A stretch of 41,953 nt of DNA from Clostridia bacterium (GTDB lineage Bacteria > Bacillota > Clostridia > Oscillospirales > Acutalibacteraceae), in assembly GCA_900755995.1 (NCBI GenBank), contig CAAEIM010000191.1:1-41953 (forward strand). The letters run 5' to 3'. How positions within the stretch are numbered: position 1 is the first letter of the stretch; each line of letters begins with the position of its first letter. Positions 16,701-24,213 of the stretch are shown here, one piece after another. The translations under genes were made by a program, and so were the position numbers. Below the pieces are notes generated by a model. The model had not been told where the DNA came from, ran no database searches, and saw nothing but the letters and a program-made list of their open reading frames with translations.

Positions 16701-18679
16701 GAATAGGTCAGAGTGAGGCTCAAAAAAGCTCAGACCTTTTTATGAAATGCCGATACCTTGATGAAATAACAGAGGGTAAGGGTGTTATCTTTGCAACAGG
16801 TACTCCGATAAGCAACTCAATGACAGAGCTTTACACAATGCAGAGATATTTGCAATACAATAAGCTTCTCGAACAGAATCTTGAAAATTTCGATGCGTGG
16901 GCAAGCACCTACGGTGAAACAGTTACAGCTCTTGAGCTTTCGCCTGAAGGAAACGGCTACAGAGCGAAAACACGCTTTGCAAAGTTTTTCAATTTGCCTG
17001 AGCTTATGAGTACCTTTAGAGAGATTGCCGATATAAAAACTGCTGATGTTCTGAATTTAGATGTTCCTGATGTTGAGCGACATAATATTCTTACAAAGCC
17101 ATCAGAACAGCAACAGCAAATCCTTGAGAGCCTTGCAGACAGAGCAGAAAGAGTCCGTTCAAATCAGGTTGACCCATCAACGGATAATATGCTGAAAATT
17201 ACAAATGACGGCAGAAAATTGGCTCTTGACCAAAGGCTGATTAACCCAATGCTTCCCGATGATGAAAACAGCAAGCTCAATGCCTGTGCAGATAATATTT
17301 TTTCTCTGTGGGATAAGACAAAAGCCGACAGGCTTGCACAGATGGTTTTCTGCGATATTTCAACTCCAAACGGCTCAGGCGGTTTTAATGTTTACGATGA
17401 TTTAAAGAATAAGCTTATCGAAAAAGGTATTCCCGAAAATGAAATATCATTCATTCACGACGCTAAAACTAACATTCAAAAGCAGGATATGTTCAGCAAA
17501 GTCAGAAATGGTGATATTCGTGTAGTCCTCGGCTCAACAAGCAAAATGGGCGCAGGCACTAACTGTCAGGATAAGCTCATCGCATTACACCATCTTGATT
17601 GCCCGTGGCGACCTGCTGACCTGCAACAGCGAGAAGGCAGAATTGTTCGCCAGGGCAACAAAAATCCTGTAGTGCAAATTTTCAGTTATGTAACAGAAAA
17701 CACCTTTGACGCATACCTGTACCAGCTTGTAGAAAATAAGCAGAAATTTATCAGTCAGATAATGACAAGTAAATCTCCTGTCCGTTCTGCAGAAGATATA
17801 GACGAAACTGCTCTGTCATACTCTGAAATAAAGGCTCTTGCAAGCGGCAATCCGCTTATTAAGGAGAAAATGGACTTGGATGTCGAGGTTGCAAAGCTCA
17901 AGCTGCTAAAATCAAATTTTTTATCTGTAAAATATGAGCTTGAGGACAAGTTAGCTACACAGTATCCGGTCAAAGTCGAAGGGGCTAAGCAGAATATTAA
18001 AAAAATTCAAGATGATATTATGCTTGCAGAAAGCCATATTAATGACGAAAACTTTTCACTTAAGCTCAAGGGCATTACATATACAGATAAAAAAGAAGCA
18101 GGGCAACAGCTGCTTTTTTCCTGCGACAAAAGCGTTGGTTCTGAAAAGGTGAGAATAGGCGAATACAAGGGATTTATTCTTGACTTACGCTTTGACTCAT
18201 ACCATTCAAACAATTATATTTTAACGCTCAACGGCAAAACACATTACGATGTAGAGCTTGGTCAGGATACTTTCGGTAATATAACAAGAATTGACAACGT
18301 TCTTAAGAGTCTGCCTGATAAATTACAGACAGCACAGAATGAACTTGTAAATATTGAAAATGACTTAAAGGCAGCGCAGGAAGAGGTTAATAAGTCATTT
18401 GACAAAGAAGATGAGCTAAACTCTAAGCTTGCTCGACTGAAAGAGCTTAACAGTATTCTTGAAATGGACAATTTGTCCGGCGATGAGAATTCAAATTCTG
18501 ATGATGACGAGTATTATTATGCAAAGGTTAATGAAAAGCAAAAAGACGTTCTTTCTTCTGCCGGATTCAATGACTTTTCACCGGCAGACGAGAAGGATAA
18601 GTTTATTTGCAAATTTTCTGCAAACGAAAAAGATAAGGTTCAAAAATTAATCAGCAACAATAACAATCTAAAAATCTGA
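10748..18679 (+). CDS. Giant polyvalent DNA methyltransferase-SNF2 helicase
   Basis: This 2643-aa protein belongs to the large multi-domain ICE/phage proteins thought to protect or process incoming DNA. In order: N-terminal ArdC/LtrC-like region (about 1-250); low-complexity Arg/Gly/Asp/Ser segment (about 257-379) encoded by the DNA that also encodes TnpV; a KEYGIGGTS domain (about 435-515); a MutS-I-like domain (about 715-795, FRIGDFYEVLGEKA); an LPD-like domain (about 850-990); an N6-adenine methyltransferase (EPSCGVGNF about 1135, catalytic-type NVPF about 1197); an SNF2 helicase (Walker A AHTVGAGKT about 1801, VDEAH about 1965, FATGTPISNS, and QQREGRIVRQGN about 2300); a coiled coil; and the shared C-terminal module (about 2590-2643). 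NVPF replaces the common NPPF/Y but is usual in this group. Confidence 0.9.
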   Translation: MSIEYDDKVKNYYRMFENETRLITATPEDWIRFLHTSCNNYKLDFRELVLVNTSYPNATALLQLKDWNKKFGRKVKKSEIGIPSLEFGKGKRLKLKYYFDISQTTETENSKSVPMWEYDKKYENSIISALNSEFELNSQNYETAVAGAINKSTTANLDKYYKHLQNEYSKTSLEKFGATAKKIYCEMIAKSAMAVICSRCGFDITKLFEAEDFQDVIYFDSTRTTVALGQATLDTAKSVLRVISYTIFKEKEKENNYGREKKNSQRNRLYSGRGRDLVSGSEASGVGAELLGNREGKVSQGERPGRVRDDDDNRRDVTAPRQNSDSGSGNDGYSYRAEEKGTGRERGTQGERLAQIRSDGNQHSGGSSSDSIQGVNIRLTKNGITDNQKAEETYNSSAFSVTQEDINSVLSEGSLFSNGKYRIYEQFRKNESLDNNAKFLSKEYGIGGTSATRTVSYLSMFSNSKGIELTNLKNEKSYIINWKKAAVIISDLIKADRYLNAAEKKGYIEYKAKKAGNSSVDDKKLKISNENRQAYYKVGDKCYIGADKYKITGITENKVSLYDDRFPLLSKDMMRGEFERKISENTLNDHLFGIEPNTIIDKDIFFYNPDSEQITYMYYNPDADSGGQLVITDISYEQIIEASKRYSDNTAEFFDYIVSVGRQTAVDVDSEFFRDSLDKYNSNNHFAEGLTDDVKNQLTNIALSSDTNFNQKEYYDSYSEIQSENPYAIVLFRIGDFYEVLGEKAQETAEALNLTLMSRTINGEKIPMVGFPSSYLEDNEQFLVENGHKIVTVEPEDIAERTRLRNQARKVAKRNNLPFSDKFSKGADDKIEPFVYDGSMTPEDFEKMQQAANIQAEIVHPTITCEWSEHPAFEDGKTYSVADFDRIMKFSDNEWVKLRQKEIDIYGNDVEAMYQAYESGEIDGVHQGYAKVKFTLNMPDGTKYTERQDIGDGDGGVIDFLSQNPEYKDIIPLLEQAINDEPSLLTPIYGKEFATEVLKSDNLSGSRPTEKENIFLSSEGNNYVITDDTFADGTRTERYANNINAIKTLKQLQQKKRNATPNEQEILAKYVGWGGLDSYFNDENNRELKALLSGEEYRAAQASTLTSFYTPPAVIRAIYKILNNLGFKEGNILEPSCGVGNFMGLIPQDMSDSKFYGVELDEISGNIASKLYPKANIAIQGYETTNLPDNFFDVAVGNVPFAQIKVLDKKYDKQNFLIHDYFFAKTLDKVRPGGIVAFVTSKGTMDKKSSKVRKYIAQRAELLGAIRLPNNTFSRTAGTEVTSDILILKKRERMVDIEPEWVHLDKDDSGIVMNSYFTQHPEMVLGEMKEVSGPHGLKPECIAYDDANLEDLLNEAIANINGEYKAQEIETELDGATDNEQLTISAIPGVRNFSYTVVDGDIYYRNNSIMTKSNFNKTAEVRVKGLIQVRDAVREVLKNQLEDMPDDVIKNSQHKLNRIYDNFIEKYGYINSKANINAFKEDSAIQLIASLEKFDSEKNYQGKADIFSKRTIKPHKAVSSVDTAADALAVSIAEKAKVDLEYMSKIYNKPAAEIISELEGAIFNVPGTDKYQTADEYLSGNVREKLREALSYSYDNPDKYDSNITALKKVQPADLTAAEIDVRLGATWLPTDVVRDFIFDTLSTPYYQRDSINVSYSKYNSEWRISSKSLDKSVNAVKTYGTDRINAYKIIEDTLNLRDVKIFDTIYENDREKRILNKKETAIAQSKQEMIKNRFAGWVFADKGRRNRLCRIYNEKFNSIRPREYDGTFLVLEGMSSEIKLREHQLNAVAHAVYGGNTLLAHTVGAGKTFEMVAIAMESKRLGLCNKSLFVVPNHITEQFGIEFLQLYPAANILVATKKDFEKQNRKRFCSRIATGDYDAVIIGHSQFEKIPMSIERQRQIIEMQIDEIINSIADAKNNNAENFTIKQLAKTQKTLENRLEKLNDQSRKDDVVTFEELGVDRLFVDEAHYYKNLFLYTKMRNVAGIGQSEAQKSSDLFMKCRYLDEITEGKGVIFATGTPISNSMTELYTMQRYLQYNKLLEQNLENFDAWASTYGETVTALELSPEGNGYRAKTRFAKFFNLPELMSTFREIADIKTADVLNLDVPDVERHNILTKPSEQQQQILESLADRAERVRSNQVDPSTDNMLKITNDGRKLALDQRLINPMLPDDENSKLNACADNIFSLWDKTKADRLAQMVFCDISTPNGSGGFNVYDDLKNKLIEKGIPENEISFIHDAKTNIQKQDMFSKVRNGDIRVVLGSTSKMGAGTNCQDKLIALHHLDCPWRPADLQQREGRIVRQGNKNPVVQIFSYVTENTFDAYLYQLVENKQKFISQIMTSKSPVRSAEDIDETALSYSEIKALASGNPLIKEKMDLDVEVAKLKLLKSNFLSVKYELEDKLATQYPVKVEGAKQNIKKIQDDIMLAESHINDENFSLKLKGITYTDKKEAGQQLLFSCDKSVGSEKVRIGEYKGFILDLRFDSYHSNNYILTLNGKTHYDVELGQDTFGNITRIDNVLKSLPDKLQTAQNELVNIENDLKAAQEEVNKSFDKEDELNSKLARLKELNSILEMDNLSGDENSNSDDDEYYYAKVNEKQKDVLSSAGFNDFSPADEKDKFICKFSANEKDKVQKLISNNNNLKI
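11517..11885 (+). CDS. tnpV: TnpV-like protein overprinted within the giant gene
   Basis: A 122-aa protein is encoded wholly inside the giant gene in the +1 frame. AAAAGGAGA lies just upstream of ATG 11517. The product has the TnpV family pattern: a YPDLKLPELE segment near the start, WGIERERYL, TGEMLPHLDRIQTQAQEMMDTLIEQ in the middle, GVNEELK, and a closing VQMATNIQEEARQTVFRELIYV-type end. TnpV (PF14198) occurs in Tn4451-type and other Firmicute transposons; its function is not established. In the giant frame the same DNA gives a disordered Arg/Gly/Asp-rich linker, which suggests the TnpV frame is the constrained one. The frame could be traced to 11430, but the ribosome site supports 11517. 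Confidence 0.8.
   Translation: MDEKRKTVNGIDYILGEDEIWYPDLKLPELELNSWGIERERYLKENDPVEYEMMMITGEMLPHLDRIQTQAQEMMDTLIEQKKKEQGVNEELKEKDWLKFVQMATNIQEEARQTVFRELIYV
13748..13758. repeat. Element palindrome, intragenic copy (inter-domain)
   Basis: GACAATTTGTC with flanking CCGG on one side, a shortened copy of the element-wide palindrome. It encodes DNLSG at about residue 1001 of the giant protein, between the LPD-like and methyltransferase regions. Confidence 0.6.
18466..18478. repeat. Element palindrome, intragenic copy (before C-terminal module)
   Basis: GGACAATTTGTCC, perfect over 13 bp. It encodes DNLSG at about residue 2574 of the giant protein, in the linker between the coiled coil and the shared C-terminal module. 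Confidence 0.75.
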
Positions 18680-18693
18680 AAGGATGGAACGGT

Positions 18694-19515
18694 ATGAATA
18701 CAGCAATAAACGAAAAAGAAGTAATCCTTCCTGAGCTTGCAGGGCTTATCAAGCTTGCTAAATCTCAGAATATGCAAAAGGAAGGTCAGAGCATTGCAAA
18801 CCTTGAAAAATATTTAGCTGAGCTTCAGGTACAAATTGCAGCTCTTGAAAAACAGATTGAGGCTATGAATAAGAGCGTTGAGGGGCTGCAGGATAAAAAG
18901 GTAAAGGCTGCAGAAACCAATATGATTAGGGAGAGCAGAGTTAAGCTTTCAAGCCTGAAAGTCTATTCCAAAAAATGCAGTAGTATCGCAAAATCTCTCA
19001 TTATGGATTTTAAACTCAAGGGAAGTAATGCTTTTAAGTCTGCATTAAGAGCCTGCAAGGTTGATGCGCTTCTCCGTGAAGGGGCAAAACTCAGTCGTTC
19101 GGCAGCTGATACTTTTAAATACAGCTCAGAGAGAACAGCTCTTTTTTCTAATGAGATGAGCGGAGTAAGGCACTCGGCTGCCAATGCTGTAGCTGTCCTA
19201 GCCGGTAAAGATGTCACAAATGCGCCTAAGCATTTAGAAAATGATAGAGGCTTGCTTCACTCAATCGAAAACGGCTTTTCAGGTTTATCAAAACGCTGTG
19301 ATAAGCTCGGCTCACTTGCCGAGTCACTGACTGCTAAGCTCGATTCAAAGTTTATCAAGGTCGATGAAAAGCAAAAGGATATTCTTTCTTCTGCAGGATA
19401 CAAGGACTTTTCTCCGTCAGACGATAAGGGCAAATTCATTTGTAAATTCCCGGCAGACGAAAAAAATAATGTTATGAAGCTTATCAACAGTCATAACAAT
19501 AATATGAAAATGTGA
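18694..19515 (+). CDS. Coiled-coil protein ending in the shared module (DUF6674-like)
   Basis: This 273-aa soluble protein has a coiled coil at about residues 25-70 (LAELQVQIAALEKQIEAMN), a helical middle rich in Lys, Ser and Ala, and at about 218-273 a C-terminal module almost identical to the end of the giant protein (both contain EKQKD, LSSAG and FICKF). The size and context resemble DUF6674 proteins of Clostridia ICEs; that name is a tentative memory match. It follows the giant gene by 14 bases in the same operon. The close match of the two C-termini implies recent duplication or a common partner. Confidence 0.7.
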   Translation: MNTAINEKEVILPELAGLIKLAKSQNMQKEGQSIANLEKYLAELQVQIAALEKQIEAMNKSVEGLQDKKVKAAETNMIRESRVKLSSLKVYSKKCSSIAKSLIMDFKLKGSNAFKSALRACKVDALLREGAKLSRSAADTFKYSSERTALFSNEMSGVRHSAANAVAVLAGKDVTNAPKHLENDRGLLHSIENGFSGLSKRCDKLGSLAESLTAKLDSKFIKVDEKQKDILSSAGYKDFSPSDDKGKFICKFPADEKNNVMKLINSHNNNMKM

Positions 19516-19526
19516 GGTAACAAGCT

Positions 19527-19856
19527 ATGAAAGGCAATAAGAAAGTTATTTATCAGGATATACCCATAGAAAATGCTCGCAAATCAGTCGGAGCAATCGA
19601 AAAGCTCCGTAACAGAGATACTGACGGTGACGGCAGATGTGATTATATTGATACTAATTATAATAAGCCCTCAGATGTTTACCTTAAGCTTAATGAGGAA
19701 GAGTATCAGCGTTTACTCAGGTCAAAGCGTGATGAGTATATTAACAACACACGCAGGTCTGATGACCACTATGTTCTTAAATGCAATGAAGCAAATAAAG
19801 ATGAGGTATTGACAATCGTTCGCCCGGTAATTAAGCACTCAATGCCTATGTCATAA
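19527..19856 (+). CDS. Small protein with divergent copy of the shared module
   Basis: This 109-aa protein has a short N-terminal part with an acidic DTDGDGRCDYIDTNYN stretch resembling a calcium-binding loop. Residues about 48-105 fit the shared module (VYLKLNEEEYQRLL at the start, HYVLKC then DEVLTIV at the end), here without much else attached. ATG 19527 has a GAGG site and lies 11 bases after the previous stop. It is nearly a free-standing module, which makes it a candidate adaptor. Function unknown. Confidence 0.6.
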   Translation: MKGNKKVIYQDIPIENARKSVGAIEKLRNRDTDGDGRCDYIDTNYNKPSDVYLKLNEEEYQRLLRSKRDEYINNTRRSDDHYVLKCNEANKDEVLTIVRPVIKHSMPMS

Positions 19857-19869
19857 TCGAGGTGATTAA

Positions 19870-20634
19870 ATGAACACAGATAACTTACCTGTACAGCCAC
19901 CAAACACGTTGTCGCAGATAATAATAACCCCTCTTGAGCCTCCGCAAAGAGATACCGTTGCTATCGCAAACGTAACCGTTGACGATACTATAACAATCAA
20001 CGGCATTGCCCTCAGAGAAAGAAAAAACGGAAACGGTCTGTATATCAGAATGCCTGCAAAACGTACAACGGACGGTACATATATTGATGTAGCACATCCG
20101 TTCAGCAGTGATGTCAGGCAGGCGCTTAGTGAAAAACTGATTGATATGTACGAAACAGGAGAATTTACATACATAGACAATGCAACTCAAAATAAAAAAT
20201 ATAGTCCTCAGATAAAGGTTGTAAATTGTTCTAAGTACAATTCAGGTAATAATTTTCTCTCAAGGGCCGATTTAATTGTTTCTTCTTTTGTTGTTCACAA
20301 TGTAAAGTTGCGAAACACCGAAAGCGGTAATTTAACAATCAATATGCCGGCTTATCTTTCGTCAACAGGCGAATACCGTTCTATTGTTGTTCCAAAATCC
20401 AAAAGTGCTTTTCAACTTCTCAATAAAGCTTATATCAACGAGTACAGCACAGACTATTCATACAGAAAAGCTAATGACGAGAGCGTTAGACAATTAAAAT
20501 CGGCAGGTATTGAATTTCAGCTTGCAAAGACAACATCGGGTGAAAATCTCATTAAATTCAAGACAACAGATATTGACAGAGTAACTCAGGCTCTTAACAA
20601 ACAGCCTGTTTCCGCATCAAAAATCATAGGTTAA
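19870..20634 (+). CDS. Double SpoVG-domain protein with shared C-terminal module
   Basis: This 254-aa protein starts with a SpoVG-like domain (about 18-95): VDDTITINGIALRERKNGNG, then RMPAKRTTDGT and DVAHPFSSDVRQAL match the SpoVG nucleic-acid-binding fold. A second, divergent SpoVG-like domain follows (about 125-195; VVHNVKLRNTESGNLTINMP). Residues about 200-250 are the shared module (SVRQLKSAGIEFQLA, then NLIKFKTTDIDRVTQAL). SpoVG proteins bind DNA and RNA and regulate gene expression in Firmicutes; on conjugative elements they may regulate transfer or coat DNA. GAGGTG precedes the ATG. A hairpin follows. Confidence 0.82.
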   Translation: MNTDNLPVQPPNTLSQIIITPLEPPQRDTVAIANVTVDDTITINGIALRERKNGNGLYIRMPAKRTTDGTYIDVAHPFSSDVRQALSEKLIDMYETGEFTYIDNATQNKKYSPQIKVVNCSKYNSGNNFLSRADLIVSSFVVHNVKLRNTESGNLTINMPAYLSSTGEYRSIVVPKSKSAFQLLNKAYINEYSTDYSYRKANDESVRQLKSAGIEFQLAKTTSGENLIKFKTTDIDRVTQALNKQPVSASKIIG

Positions 20635-20637
20635 TTC

Positions 20638-20670
20638 ATAAGGGTGGGTTTTATGCTCACCCTTATTTTA
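20638..20670 (+). terminator. Hairpin between SpoVG protein and coupling protein
   Basis: ATAAGGGTG (20638-20646) pairs with CACCCTTAT (20658-20666), followed by TTTTA. It lies within the apparent N-terminal extension of the next open frame and argues against a start at 20644. A partial terminator or attenuator ahead of the T4SS genes. Confidence 0.6.
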
Positions 20671-20688
20671 AAAAGGGAGATGGTTAAT

Positions 20689-22812
20689 ATGGCTCAACCG
20701 AGTCAAAATATTCTGCGAGGACGAAACCGCAGTAAAAAGCCTATGATTATTATGCTGAGTATAATTTTCATTATATTTTTTCTGTTGGTTTCATTGGGAA
20801 TTTTTTCGGTTCTCAACTACTCATATGAAAACGATATAAAGCTTGAGGAAATGGAATTTGCTCAATACCTTATAGCAATCAGCCATATGTTTTCATTTGA
20901 TTTTACTATTTCATTTACCATTGAGAGAGTAAAGGAAATTTTGAAAATACACCTGTCTTTATGGTGGCTGTATCTTGTAGCAGCTCTTTTGCTGTATGTC
21001 TTTATGAGTTCAAGAAACAGAAACGATTTTAAGGGAATGGAACACGGCTCGGCACAATGGGCAGATGACAGCCTTATTGAGGAATTTAAAAATCCCGACA
21101 ATGCGATTCCTGTTGCAAAGGACTTCTATGTGCCGATTGACGGCTCAAAAACTGCAAATCTTAATGAAATAATGATAGGTGGTTCAGGTGCAGGCAAAAC
21201 CTTTCGAGGAATTAAACCTCATATTATGCAAATGCTTGGCAGTTATGTAGTAACAGACCCTAAGGGAGAGCTGTACCGTGACCTGTCAAGAACCCTGATT
21301 GCAAACGGCTATAAGGTCAGAGTTCTTAACCTTAAGGATTTGCATTACAGTAATTCATACAATCCTTTTGTTTATCTGAAGTCAGAGCAAGATGTATTCT
21401 CGCTTTCAGATTTGTTTATGAAAAACACAAAGGGCGAGGGTGAAAAAGAGGACTTCTGGAGCGGTGACGCACAGAAAATCCTATCAATGATTATGCTGTA
21501 TCTTTTCAAGGACGATATCGAGATAAAATCTTTTGGCAGAGTAGTAAGACTTGTAAACAGTGTAGCATATTCAGATAATCAAATTGATATGTCCTGTGAG
21601 CTTGCAAGGAGTATGAACAAACACGCTGCAAAATATCCAAATGATTTTGCAACGATAAGCTGGACAGGTTTTCAGGGATTGCCGCAGGAAACAATGGCAT
21701 CCGTGCTTGAGGTTTTATCTAACCGTCTGACACTGTTTGCAACAACAGACCTGGATGCAATCACATCAACGGATGAAATGAGCTTTGATATGGTAGGTGT
21801 TGAACGCACTGTAATCTTCTTGATTATTCCTGCTGCAAGAAACACCTACAAAGCCATCAGTAATATTTTCTATACACAGCTTTTTGAAAGACTGATGTAT
21901 ATTGCCGATACTAAATATCACGGCTGTTTACCGTTGCTTGTGAGCTGCGAAATGGACGAATTTGCAAATATTGGTGAAGTGCCTTCGTTTAATGAAATTC
22001 TTTCTGTTGTAAGAAGCTACAACATAAGAATTTGCATAGTATTACAAGGTCTTTCACAGCTTAAAGCTATATATGAAAAAACCTATGAAGCTATTATTGG
22101 CAACTGTGATATTTTTACTCTGTTGGGTTCAAAGGACAAAGATACGCTTGAGTATGTATCGGCAAAGCTTGATAAAATCACAGTCAGAGGTGACAGCAGA
22201 AGCTTTAACCGTGGAATGAATCAGGGTGGCGGCGGTCAGGATACCGAGGCATATATTGAAAGACCTCTGTTATACCCTAACGAAATCAAAAAGGCAATTA
22301 AGCCAAAGGGCAAAAACCGTAAGTACGGCGGTTGCTGTATCGTATTCGTAGGATATGAAGATCCGTTTTACCTGCCGAAATTTGATACTCCCTCTCACCC
22401 ACGCTTTGCCGAATGCGGCTCAAAATTCAAGGAATATGTGCATAACTGCACGGATATTTCAGTTGTCTATATGCCTGTCTGGACACAAAGGTTACTTGAG
22501 TATCATAAATTATATGATGCTCGCACAGCACAAGCAAAGGACGAATTAAAGAAATATGAAAAAGAAATTGAACTGCAAGACGAGCAGGAGCAGGCTGAGC
22601 TTGAAGCTGAATTTGAGAGAAATAATATCCCGGTTGAACTTCCGGATACAGAAGAACCCTCAGAAGAAGAATACGAAGAATATTGCGACAGTGTTGATGG
22701 GGGGAAACTTATGCCTGTTCAGGATTTCTATGATGAAGATTCTGAGGATGATTTTATGTATGATATAAGCCCTGTTGTAGAAAAAATAAAGGAGATGCAA
22801 GCTAATGAATAG
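20689..22812 (+). CDS. VirD4/TraG-type type IV coupling protein
   Basis: This 707-aa ATPase recruits the relaxosome and other substrates to the conjugation channel. Two N-terminal membrane helices (about 15-40 and 85-105) are followed by the ATPase domain with Walker A GGSGAGKT (about 164), TDPKGELYRDLSR, Walker B VSCEMDEFANIG (about 418) and ILQGLSQLKAIYE. The C-terminus is long and acidic. ATG 20689 is chosen because GGGAG lies eight bases upstream; earlier in-frame starts at 20644 and 20680 fall in a hairpin or abut the ribosome site. Its stop overlaps the next start, so the genes are coupled. It is the expected receptor for any T4SS cargo signal in this element. Confidence 0.94.
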   Translation: MAQPSQNILRGRNRSKKPMIIMLSIIFIIFFLLVSLGIFSVLNYSYENDIKLEEMEFAQYLIAISHMFSFDFTISFTIERVKEILKIHLSLWWLYLVAALLLYVFMSSRNRNDFKGMEHGSAQWADDSLIEEFKNPDNAIPVAKDFYVPIDGSKTANLNEIMIGGSGAGKTFRGIKPHIMQMLGSYVVTDPKGELYRDLSRTLIANGYKVRVLNLKDLHYSNSYNPFVYLKSEQDVFSLSDLFMKNTKGEGEKEDFWSGDAQKILSMIMLYLFKDDIEIKSFGRVVRLVNSVAYSDNQIDMSCELARSMNKHAAKYPNDFATISWTGFQGLPQETMASVLEVLSNRLTLFATTDLDAITSTDEMSFDMVGVERTVIFLIIPAARNTYKAISNIFYTQLFERLMYIADTKYHGCLPLLVSCEMDEFANIGEVPSFNEILSVVRSYNIRICIVLQGLSQLKAIYEKTYEAIIGNCDIFTLLGSKDKDTLEYVSAKLDKITVRGDSRSFNRGMNQGGGGQDTEAYIERPLLYPNEIKKAIKPKGKNRKYGGCCIVFVGYEDPFYLPKFDTPSHPRFAECGSKFKEYVHNCTDISVVYMPVWTQRLLEYHKLYDARTAQAKDELKKYEKEIELQDEQEQAELEAEFERNNIPVELPDTEEPSEEEYEEYCDSVDGGKLMPVQDFYDEDSEDDFMYDISPVVEKIKEMQANE

Positions 22813-23770
22813 TGTGGAAGATACCGCTCAAACTATGTTTTCAACGCAGACTGCTAAAAACATACTTCAGCAAGCGTCAAGCATTGCGGTACATAAAATA
22901 ATGTACGGAAATAGCAGAAACTATAGCAGTAAAAAAACTCCTGCGCAGAGTACAGACGAGCTTATTGACAGGATAAAGTTTACCGGTCAGTTTACCGATA
23001 TTGCCTATGCTGATTCAGGTAAAATATCCGAAAAGGTTATATCTCAGCTTTGCGAAAAAGATGAAAAGTTAAGAAATAATGTTATAGATACATATAACAA
23101 TGCAGTGAACGATGGCTTGCTTGAGCGTGTATGGTCAAAGTCTGAAAAAGATGTAGTCTATAAACTTACGGACAAAGGCAAAGAGCTTATAAACTCCGAA
23201 AATTTCAAAAAGCAGTTTGAAAAAAATTTGAGAAACACCGTATATAATGAACAGCATAAAAACTCAGCCGTAGTTGAATTTACAGGGACTAAGGATGATG
23301 TGAATATTTTTCGTTATGTTGACAAGCTCAATGTTAATTCATTCAACACAAATCCTGTTATGAAAAAGCTTTTTGAAACACTCGAAAAATACGGGTTTAT
23401 CTGCGTTGATGAAAACGGCAGCGCAACTGCTACCGACAAGCTTAAGAATTATTTTGCAATTCAGGATAAACAGGGAATTAAGCCAAAACTTAATATTACA
23501 AAGGTCACTCCCGACAATATGCAAAACATTGCGGATAAGCTGAACAAAGCTCAGAAGACTGCCGATACTGCGAAAAAGGCAGCCGAAGCAGCTCAGAAAG
23601 GCACAGAGGCTGCAGCTAGAACCACAAAGACTGCCGTCAATGCAGGAACTGCAGCTGTGACCGGCGGTGTTTCCGTAGCTGTAACGGCAACAGTTGAACT
23701 CAGTAAAAAGGGTCTTGAGCTAATAAACAAGGTCGGTAAGAACTTAGAAAGCTCAAAACTCTATAAATAA
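22805..23770 (+). CDS. Unrecognised transfer-operon protein
   Basis: This 321-aa protein starts eight bases inside the coupling-protein gene. I do not recognise a family. Residues about 55-140 are helical and end in a winged-helix-like LLERVWSKSEKDVVYKLTDKGKELI; a second similar segment (MKKLFETLEKYGFICVDENG, then TATDKLKNYF) follows at about 178-220. Residues 240-270 are an Ala/Lys/Thr-rich coiled helix, and 275-300 are hydrophobic and Ala/Gly/Val-rich, possibly membrane-associated. Position between VirD4 and VirB2-like genes suggests a transfer role, perhaps an adaptor to the coupling protein. A good terminator follows. Confidence 0.6.
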   Translation: MNSVEDTAQTMFSTQTAKNILQQASSIAVHKIMYGNSRNYSSKKTPAQSTDELIDRIKFTGQFTDIAYADSGKISEKVISQLCEKDEKLRNNVIDTYNNAVNDGLLERVWSKSEKDVVYKLTDKGKELINSENFKKQFEKNLRNTVYNEQHKNSAVVEFTGTKDDVNIFRYVDKLNVNSFNTNPVMKKLFETLEKYGFICVDENGSATATDKLKNYFAIQDKQGIKPKLNITKVTPDNMQNIADKLNKAQKTADTAKKAAEAAQKGTEAAARTTKTAVNAGTAAVTGGVSVAVTATVELSKKGLELINKVGKNLESSKLYK

Positions 23771-23779
23771 TTCTAAAAG

Positions 23780-23803
23780 AGAGAGCGTTTTGCTCTCTTT
23801 TTT
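23780..23803 (+). terminator. Rho-independent terminator
   Basis: AGAGAGC (23780-23786) pairs with GCTCTCT (23792-23798), then TTTTT. It ends the 20.7-23.8 kb segment before the pilin-like gene. Confidence 0.8.
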
Positions 23804-23814
23804 ATATACCAAAC

Positions 23815-23829
23815 CGGACAATTTGTCCG
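23815..23829. repeat. Element-wide palindrome copy (upstream of VirB2-like gene)
   Basis: CGGACAATTTGTCCG, perfect. It lies directly after a terminator and before the AGAAAGGGG ribosome site of the VirB2-like gene, so it is positioned in the leader of the next transcript. Confidence 0.88.
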
Positions 23830-23860
23830 CTTATTTTATTTTAGAAAGGGGTTTTCAATT

Positions 23861-24202
23861 ATGAAAATCAATGACAAAGCAAGCAAAAAAATAAAAAGGG
23901 CGATAACAGCAGCTACTGTTGCAATCAATACGTTTGCTCTTAACCTTACCGCATTTGCGGCAGATGATGGTTCAGGTGCTCCCGCAGGCGTTGATACAAG
24001 CAGCTACGATTCCTTACTTGACATCATTTTCTGGGCAGTCGCAATACTGATTGCTGCTTGTGCTTGTATTCCGGGATTTAAAGCAATGGCAGAAGGTCAG
24101 GCAAACGAGGACAAGCGTGGCTTTAACGCAGGTCTTACCGCCGTAATTGCAGGTGTGGTCTGCGCTGCAGGTTGTATAGCTATCAGAGCACTTTTGTTCT
24201 GA
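23861..24202 (+). CDS. VirB2/TrbC-like pilin-type membrane protein
   Basis: A 113-aa protein with a signal-type N-terminus (residues 1-33, ending TAFAA), a short polar loop, a hydrophobic helix (about 51-70), the polar loop EGQANEDKRGF, and a second hydrophobic helix (about 88-110). This is the layout of VirB2/TrbC-type subunits and their small Gram-positive counterparts, which build or line the T4SS channel. Position immediately before VirB6-, VirB3- and VirB4-like genes supports this. It has its own palindrome and a terminator upstream and a strong hairpin downstream, which would allow higher expression than its neighbours. Confidence 0.8.
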   Translation: MKINDKASKKIKRAITAATVAINTFALNLTAFAADDGSGAPAGVDTSSYDSLLDIIFWAVAILIAACACIPGFKAMAEGQANEDKRGFNAGLTAVIAGVVCAAGCIAIRALLF

Positions 24203-24213
24203 TAACTTAATTC

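Noticed and set aside
20644..20688. Longer start for the coupling protein
   Set aside because: It runs through a 9-bp hairpin; ATG 20689 has properly spaced GGGAG.
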